Shown in pieces: positions 58,864 through 64,000 of a stretch of 64,000 nucleotides of DNA. The position numbers and the translations under genes are program-made. The notes under the pieces were generated by a model. It was not told where the DNA came from. It searched no databases and was given only the letters and a program-made list of their open reading frames with translations. How positions within the stretch are numbered: the stretch's first letter is position 1; each line of letters begins with the position of its first letter. The stretch spans positions 62,001-126,000 of the forward strand of contig CACWFV010000001.1 in the NCBI GenBank assembly GCA_902760315.1, written 5' to 3'. Source of the stretch: an uncultured Bacteroidales bacterium. Its GTDB lineage: Bacteria > Bacteroidota > Bacteroidia > Bacteroidales > Bacteroidaceae.

Positions 58864-59790
58864 GTGGAAGTAGCGAACGAGAGGTGGGGCATCCTTTATT
58901 GTCCTAAAGGGTACGGCAGCAAGCAGCGTGAGAAGATACAACGCTTGCTGGACGGCCGCGGCGTGCAATACGACTTTGTACAGAGCGAGAGCAACGATAG
59001 TGTGGAACGTCTGATGACCATGCTGATACGCAATGGCTATAAAACCATTGTCGTCGTGGGTGGTGACTCGGCGCTGAACGATGCAGTCAACTGCCTGATG
59101 GCAGAAGAGAAGCAAGTGCGCGACAGCATTGCGCTGGGTGTCATCCCCAATGGCGTGCTGAACGACTTTGCACGCTACTGGGGCTTCGACGATGACAAGA
59201 TGGAGCAGACGGTCGACTGGCTGTTGAAACACCGTGTCCGTGCCATCGACCTGGGCTGTGTGCGCTATACCAACAAGAAGAACGAGCACTGCCATCGCTA
59301 CTTCCTCAATTGTGTGAACATCGGACTCATCGCCGACGTCATGAATCTCCGCCGGCAGACGCGCTCGCTGCTGGGGTCACGTACGCTATCGTTCATCGTG
59401 TCTATCTTTCTGATGATATTCCACCGCATGGACTACAAGATGCGGGTGAGGCTGAACAATGAGACCGTAGAGCGCAAAATCATGACCACGTGCATCGGTA
59501 GCGGTCCGGGATATGGACAAACGCCCAATGCCGTACCCTACAACGGAATGCTGGACGTGTCGATGGTGTACCATACGGAAATGATGCAACTGCTGGGCGG
59601 GCTGTGGCTGTTGGTGACCGGCCGTTTCCTGAACCACCATAGCGTACATCCCTATCGTACTCGCGAGGTTGTCGTAGAAGATGCGCCCCACGCACTGGTC
59701 GGCGTGGATGGCCGACTGATAGGGCGACCTGTAGGTGCCTATCGCATAACGGTAGAACAGGAGGTTATCAACTTCCTGATACCCGATTGA
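58864..59790 (+). CDS. Diacylglycerol kinase-like lipid kinase with altered motif
   Basis: A 308-residue protein; the start is GTG 58864, with no closer ATG before residue 51. It resembles the YegS/DgkB family: VVVGGDSALNDAVNCLM, LGVIPNGVLNDFARYWGF, TCIGSGPGYGQTPNAVPYNG, MLDVSMVYHTEMMQLLG. The canonical GGDGT nucleotide motif reads GGDSA here (66-70), replacing Gly and Thr. It may still bind nucleotide or be a degenerate or specialised kinase. It stands between uxuA and the glycogen operon. Confidence 0.8.
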   Translation: MEVANERWGILYCPKGYGSKQREKIQRLLDGRGVQYDFVQSESNDSVERLMTMLIRNGYKTIVVVGGDSALNDAVNCLMAEEKQVRDSIALGVIPNGVLNDFARYWGFDDDKMEQTVDWLLKHRVRAIDLGCVRYTNKKNEHCHRYFLNCVNIGLIADVMNLRRQTRSLLGSRTLSFIVSIFLMIFHRMDYKMRVRLNNETVERKIMTTCIGSGPGYGQTPNAVPYNGMLDVSMVYHTEMMQLLGGLWLLVTGRFLNHHSVHPYRTREVVVEDAPHALVGVDGRLIGRPVGAYRITVEQEVINFLIPD

Positions 59791-59821
59791 CCCGATTTTT
59801 ACTACGTTTTTCTACACTGAT

Positions 59822-59871
59822 ACTACAAAATACTGCATTTTATATAAAAAAGTGCAAAAATATTTTGTAGT
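59822..59871. repeat. Long inverted repeat over the glycogen-operon promoter
   Basis: ACTACAAAATA (59822-59832) and TATTTTGTAGT (59861-59871) are perfect 11-bp arms; inside them GCATTTT and AAAAGTGC can extend the pairing. The right arm covers the -33 TTTG (59864-59867) of the GH133 promoter. It could be an operator or a terminator for the upstream gene. Confidence 0.55.
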
Positions 59872-59894
59872 CACACTGAAATTGCTTAATTTTG
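59864..59894 (+). promoter_or_regulatory. Promoter of the glycogen operon
   Basis: The -33 TTTG (59864-59867) and -7 TAATTTTG (59887-59894) are separated by 19 nt, a good Bacteroidetes match. The start codon of the GH133 gene is 45 nt downstream. The -33 lies within the inverted repeat. Confidence 0.75.
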
Positions 59895-59938
59895 AAGGTG
59901 ATTACTAATCTAAAACACTAAATAATAATATAGGAACT

Positions 59939-61921
59939 ATGAGTTATTTACGATTCGAGAAAGCTGTGATGACCAATCTTGAGGAGTCGCTCCGTCGTGA
60001 ATTGCTTCGAACAAACCGTTCTGGTGCCTACAGTGCATCTACGCTCGTAGACTGCAACACACGTAAGTATCATGGTCTGCTCGTTGTTCCCGTACCTGAG
60101 CTTGACGACGAGAACCACGTGCTCTTGTCTTCGCTCGACTGTACGGTGATTCAGCACGGTGCCGAGTTCAACCTCGGACTCCACAAGTATCAAGGCAACA
60201 ACTTCAGCCCCAAGGGTCACAAGTACATCCGCGAGTTTACCTGTGACGTAGTACCCACCACCGTCTACCGAGTCGGTGGCGTATTGTTGAAGAGAGAGAC
60301 CATCTTCCAGACTTATGAGGACCGCATCCTTATTCGCTACACGCTGGAAGATGCCCATTCCAAGACCACTTTACGCTTCCGTCCGTTCCTGGCCTTCCGC
60401 TCTGTGCGCCAGTTTACCCACGAGAACTCTACGGCCAGCCGCGAGTATCACGAGGTGGACAATGGCATCAAGACCTGCATGTATGCCGGCTACCCCGACC
60501 TCTTCATGCAGTTTAACAAGAAGAACGAGTTCGTCTTCCAGCCCGACTGGTATCGCGGCATTGAGTACCCGAAGGAGCAGGAGCGCGGCTACGCCTCTAA
60601 CGAGGATCTCTACGTGCCCGGCTATTTCGAGATGTCTATCAAGAAGGGCGAGAGCATCGTCTTTGCTGCCTCGACCAAGGAGATTAAGAGCTCGACGCTG
60701 AAGAGCCTGTTCCAGAAGGAGATTGACGTCCGTCTGTCGCGCGACAGTTTTTACCACTGCCTGGTAGCCGCTGCTCACCAGTTCCATTTCCGCGACCGTC
60801 GCAGTGGCAGTTCGGCAGAGCATCTTGACGACAGCGACGACCGCTACCTGTTGGCCGGCTACCCCTGGTTCAAGGCTCGTGCCCGCGACACGTTCATTGC
60901 TTTGCCCGGTCTGACGCTGGCCATTGGCGAGCAGGACTACTTTGAACACGTCATGAAGACTGCCGAGAAGGGACTTCGTGAATTCATGGAAGGCAAGCCG
61001 CTGAGCGTAAAGATCTACGAGATAGAACATCCCGACGTACCCCTGTGGGCTGTATGGGCCATCCAGCAGTACGTGAAAGAGGTTGGCCGCGAGCAGGGCT
61101 ACAAGATGTATGGCAAGCTGGTCAAGGATATCGTTAACTACATCATTTCCGGCAAGGCCGACAACATGCGACTTGACGACAACGGACTGGTCTACTCTAA
61201 CGGCCGAGACAAAGCCATCACCTGGATGAACTCCACGGCCAACGGTCGTCCGGTTGTTCCGCGTTCGGGTTACATCGTCGAGTTCAATGCATTGTGGTAC
61301 AATGCACTGATGTTCTGCGCTTCGCTGGAAGCAGAGTTCGGCGATAAGAAGCTGGCTGAGAAACTGGAGCAGTGTGGTGCCTTGTGCAAGCAGTCGTTTG
61401 TCGATACCTTCCTGAACGAGTACGGCTACCTGCTGGATTATGTCGATGGCAACATGATGGACTGGAGCGTACGCCCCAACATGATTTTCCCGGTGGCCTT
61501 CGACTACTCGCCCTTGTCGCAAGACCAGAAGAAGAGTGTGCTCGACATCTGCACCCGCGAACTGCTGACGCCCAAGGGACTGCGCTCGCTGTCGCCCAAG
61601 AGTGGCGGCTACAACCCCATGTATGTCGGTCCGCAGACACAGCGTGACTATGCCTACCATCAGGGTACGGCGTGGCCGTGGCTGGGCGGCTTCTATATGG
61701 AGGCCAGCCTGAAGCTATACAAGCGCACCCGCCTGTCGTTCATCGAGCGTCAGATGGTGGGCTACGAGGACGAGATGAACTACCACGCCCTGGGAACTAT
61801 CAGTGAACTCTTCGACGGCAACCCGCCCTTCCACGGACGTGGCGCCATGGCCTTTGCCATGAACGTGGCAGAGATACTGCGTGCGCTGAAATTGCTGGAG
61901 AAATACACATACCAAAAATAA
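59939..61921 (+). CDS. Glycogen debranching enzyme, GH133-like
   Basis: A 660-residue protein. The N-terminal GDE domain has RTNRSGAYSASTLVDCNTRK, YHGLLVVPVPELDDENHVLL and KGHKYIREFTCDVVPTTVYR; the C-terminal (alpha/alpha)6 domain has AGYPWFKARARDTFIALPGL, VYSNGRDKAITWMNSTANGR and AYHQGTAWPWLGGFYMEASL. It removes alpha-1,6 branches in glycogen. It is the first gene of the operon with a GT4 gene and a GH57 gene; the trio is common in Bacteroidales. Confidence 0.9.
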   Translation: MSYLRFEKAVMTNLEESLRRELLRTNRSGAYSASTLVDCNTRKYHGLLVVPVPELDDENHVLLSSLDCTVIQHGAEFNLGLHKYQGNNFSPKGHKYIREFTCDVVPTTVYRVGGVLLKRETIFQTYEDRILIRYTLEDAHSKTTLRFRPFLAFRSVRQFTHENSTASREYHEVDNGIKTCMYAGYPDLFMQFNKKNEFVFQPDWYRGIEYPKEQERGYASNEDLYVPGYFEMSIKKGESIVFAASTKEIKSSTLKSLFQKEIDVRLSRDSFYHCLVAAAHQFHFRDRRSGSSAEHLDDSDDRYLLAGYPWFKARARDTFIALPGLTLAIGEQDYFEHVMKTAEKGLREFMEGKPLSVKIYEIEHPDVPLWAVWAIQQYVKEVGREQGYKMYGKLVKDIVNYIISGKADNMRLDDNGLVYSNGRDKAITWMNSTANGRPVVPRSGYIVEFNALWYNALMFCASLEAEFGDKKLAEKLEQCGALCKQSFVDTFLNEYGYLLDYVDGNMMDWSVRPNMIFPVAFDYSPLSQDQKKSVLDICTRELLTPKGLRSLSPKSGGYNPMYVGPQTQRDYAYHQGTAWPWLGGFYMEASLKLYKRTRLSFIERQMVGYEDEMNYHALGTISELFDGNPPFHGRGAMAFAMNVAEILRALKLLEKYTYQK

Positions 61922-61937
61922 ATAAGGAGGAAACGCT

Positions 61938-63209
61938 ATGAAAGTATTAATGTTTGGATGGGAGTATCCTCCTCACGTATTCGGTGGACTGGCCACCGCT
62001 AACTATGGTATCTCTCAGGGTCTCCACGCCCAGGGCGATATGGATATCACACTTTGTCTGCCCAAGCCTTTTGGCGACGAGGACCGTTCGGCTTGCAATA
62101 TCGTAGCCATGAACGCTGTGCCCATCGCCTACCGCGACGTGTCGGCTGACTATGTTCGCGAGCGGGTGGGCAACATCATGGACCCCGACCTCTATTTCCG
62201 GTTGCGCGACCATCTCTATGCTGACTTCAACTACATGCACGTCAACGACCTGGGCGCCATGGAGTTTGCCGGTGGCTATCCCGGCAACCTGCACGAAGAA
62301 ATCAATAACTACTCGATTATTGCCGGCGTGGTGGCCCGCACCTTCGACTACGACATTATCCATGCCCACGACTGGCTGACCTATCCTGCCGGCATCCATG
62401 CCAAGCAGGTCAGCGGCAAGCCTCTGTGCATCCATGTACACGCGACCGACTTCGACCGCTCGCGTGGTAAGGTGAACCCCACCGTCTACTCTATTGAGAA
62501 GAATGGTATGGACAATGCCGACTGCATCATGTGTGTGTCGGAACTGACGCGCCAGACGGTCATCAACCAGTATCACCAGGATCCGCGTAAGTGCTTCACC
62601 GTACACAACGCCGTCTATCCTCTGCCCGAAGAGTATCAGGCCATACCGCGCCCTGACCACACTGGCAAGGACAAGGTGGTCACCTTCCTGGGACGCATCA
62701 CCATGCAGAAAGGTCCTGAATACTTCGTTGAGGCTGCCAATATGGTCATCCGCCGCACCAAGAACGTTCGCTTCTGCATGGCCGGTTCGGGCGACATGAT
62801 GGATGCCATGATTCAGTTGGCTGCCGAGCGTGGCATTGCCGACCGCTTCCACTTCCCCGGTTTTATGCGCGGCAAACAGGTCTATGAGTGCTTGAAGGAC
62901 TCTGATGTCTACGTCATGCCCTCTGTCTCTGAGCCTTTCGGCATCTCGCCGTTGGAGGCCATGCAGTGCGGCACACCCAGCATCATCTCCAAGCAGTCCG
63001 GCTGTGCCGAGATTCTGACCAACTGTATCAAGGTGGACTACTGGGACATCCACGCCCTGGCCGACGCTATCTACTCCATCTGTGCCAACGACTCACTGTT
63101 CCAGTACCTCAAAGAGGAAGGTAAGAACGAGGTCGACCAGATTACCTGGGAGAAGGTGGGTGCCTGGATAGCTACCCTCTACAAGCGCACCCTTGGCTGG
63201 GAACAGTAA
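61938..63209 (+). CDS. GT4 glycosyltransferase, glycogen-synthase-like
   Basis: A 423-residue protein. The N-terminal part MKVLMFGWEYPPHVFGGLAT, DIIHAHDWLTYPAGIHAKQV; the C-terminal part KVVTFLGRITMQKGPEYFVE, RFHFPGFMRGKQV, and MPSVSEPFGISPLEAMQCGT with the EX7E motif (EPFGISPLE). It extends glycogen-type chains from a nucleotide sugar or maltosyl donor. The start has an unusually strong Shine-Dalgarno (AGGAGG at 61925-61930), rare in Bacteroidetes, suggesting high translation. Confidence 0.9.
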   Translation: MKVLMFGWEYPPHVFGGLATANYGISQGLHAQGDMDITLCLPKPFGDEDRSACNIVAMNAVPIAYRDVSADYVRERVGNIMDPDLYFRLRDHLYADFNYMHVNDLGAMEFAGGYPGNLHEEINNYSIIAGVVARTFDYDIIHAHDWLTYPAGIHAKQVSGKPLCIHVHATDFDRSRGKVNPTVYSIEKNGMDNADCIMCVSELTRQTVINQYHQDPRKCFTVHNAVYPLPEEYQAIPRPDHTGKDKVVTFLGRITMQKGPEYFVEAANMVIRRTKNVRFCMAGSGDMMDAMIQLAAERGIADRFHFPGFMRGKQVYECLKDSDVYVMPSVSEPFGISPLEAMQCGTPSIISKQSGCAEILTNCIKVDYWDIHALADAIYSICANDSLFQYLKEEGKNEVDQITWEKVGAWIATLYKRTLGWEQ

Positions 63210-63244
63210 TTAAATTGATAATTGATAATTGAAAATTGATAATT

Positions 63245-64000
63245 ATGAAAACAATTTGTTTATATTTCGAGATACATCAGATTACTACGAGAACGAGCGC
63301 AGCATCACCGACATCGCTAACCGCAGCTATATGCCGGCACTGACGGCCATCGGCGACATGATTAAGGAGCATGGCGACTACTTCAAGGTGGCCTTCTCGC
63401 TCTCAGGTACAGGTATTGAGCAGCTGGAGTTCCACGCTCCGCAGGTCATTGAGAAACTGCAGGAGCTGAACAAGACCGGCTGTGTGGAGTTCCTGGCTGA
63501 GCCCTACTCGCATGGCTTGTCGTCGCTGGCTAACGAGGAGACTTTCGCGCTCGACGTGAAGAAGCAGGCTGCCAAGATAGAGGAACTCTTCGGCAAGAAG
63601 CCTACTGTAGCGCGCAACTCGTCGCTCATCTACTCTGACGACATTGGCGGACAGATTGCCGCCATGGGCTTCAAGGGCATGCTGACCGAAGGTGCCAAGC
63701 ACGTGCTGGGCTGGAAGTCGCCACACTATGTCTACAACTGCAACATCGCTCCTAACCTGAAGCTGTTGCTGCGCGACGTAGAGCTGTCTGACGACATCTC
63801 GCTGCGCTTCAACAATCCCGACTGGCCGGGCTATCCCTTGTTTGCCGACACCTACATCAACCGCATCGCCGCTCTGCCCGAAGAGGAGCAGATTATCAAC
63901 ATCTTCATGGAACTCTCAGCGCTGGGCATCGCACAGCCGCTCAGTTCTAATATTCTGGACTTCCTGAAGGCACTACCCGGTTGTGCCAAGGAGAAGGGCA
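63245..64000 (+). pseudogene. GH57 alpha-amylase-like gene with N-terminal deletion and frameshift, cut by window edge
   Basis: The start ATG 63245 encodes the conserved MKTICLYFEIHQ, but the frame then ends at a stop near 63343. From 63283 a second frame (+2) continues with YYENERSITDIANRSYMPAL, SLSGTGIEQLEFHAPQVIEK, EFLAEPYSHGLSSLANEETF and FKGMLTEGAKHVLGWKSPHY, all GH57-like, and stays open to the window edge. About 15 residues between HQ and YENERS appear missing. The region where GH57 proteins carry the catalytic Asp (usual FMDYETFGEH) reads FMELSALGIAQ here. It could be a real pseudogene or an assembly or sequencing error; the rest of the gene lies beyond the edge. Confidence 0.75.

Noticed and set aside
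1..64000. tRNA genes, rRNA and CRISPR arrays
   Set aside because: No tRNA T-arm words in a cloverleaf context and no regularly spaced repeats were seen while reading both strands.

Overview
The window reads as a Bacteroidales chromosome, most likely Prevotella-like, carrying a long prophage (or prophage-derived element). The prophage fills positions 1 to about 49.8 kb and continues past the left edge. From about 49.8 kb onward there are ordinary host genes. The phylum call rests on the promoters, which have the Bacteroidetes form TTTG-N19/20-TAnnTTTG, and on family content: PRTRC genes, DUF4494, DUF4942, a Bacteroidetes-type DAHP synthase/chorismate mutase fusion, a TamB/BamA-like pair and a GH133/GT4/GH57 glycogen cluster. 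The phage part looks less GC-rich than the host part.

Nearly all phage genes lie on the minus strand in tightly overlapping operons. From right to left: a regulatory region with face-to-face promoters (48.7-48.9 kb); replication and recombination (47.7-40.5 kb: Sak4-like ATPase, PD-(D/E)XK-like nuclease, SSB-like protein with a DDLPF tip, NinB-like protein, SF2 helicase, VRR-NUC nuclease, DnaD-like initiator) with a lectin-fold, DGR-target-like protein in the middle; a PRTRC cassette (40.1-36.6 kb); accessory and metabolic genes (35.5-30 kb) including a compact trio of radical SAM protein, DAHP synthase/chorismate mutase and acyl carrier protein; a two-headed HTH regulator and three tandem ParB/Srx proteins (29.8-26.6 kb); a packaging operon (26.5-23.4 kb: HAD-like protein, CmoA-like carboxy-SAM synthase, small and large terminase); tail genes (23.3-10.7 kb); and a left accessory region (10.7-0 kb) with two DNA methyltransferases, a stand-alone MutS domain I, a TrpF-like barrel, an ASCH-like protein and many very small proteins. 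One plus-strand gene at 9.2 kb encodes a secreted beta-barrel-like protein and may be a lysogenic conversion gene.

The most interesting biology is a possible link between two loci. CmoA-family enzymes make carboxy-SAM from SAM and prephenate, and this phage also carries DAHP synthase fused to chorismate mutase, the enzyme that makes prephenate. Together with several SAM-dependent methyltransferases, this suggests a phage pathway that pushes host metabolism towards carboxy-SAM to carboxymethylate DNA or tRNA. This is inference. A second strong signal is regulatory: seven phage minus-strand promoters share an exact 20-nt spacer length and a conserved AT-rich spacer sequence, and several of their transcripts share the leader GCAAATAAGATAA.

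The host part holds a pseudouridine synthase, a TamB-like and a BamA-like gene, mannonate dehydratase, a lipid-kinase-like protein and a glycogen operon. The last gene of that operon (GH57) has an N-terminal deletion with a frameshift. No integrase, endolysin, portal, capsid, tRNA, CRISPR array or reverse transcriptase was recognised in the window.
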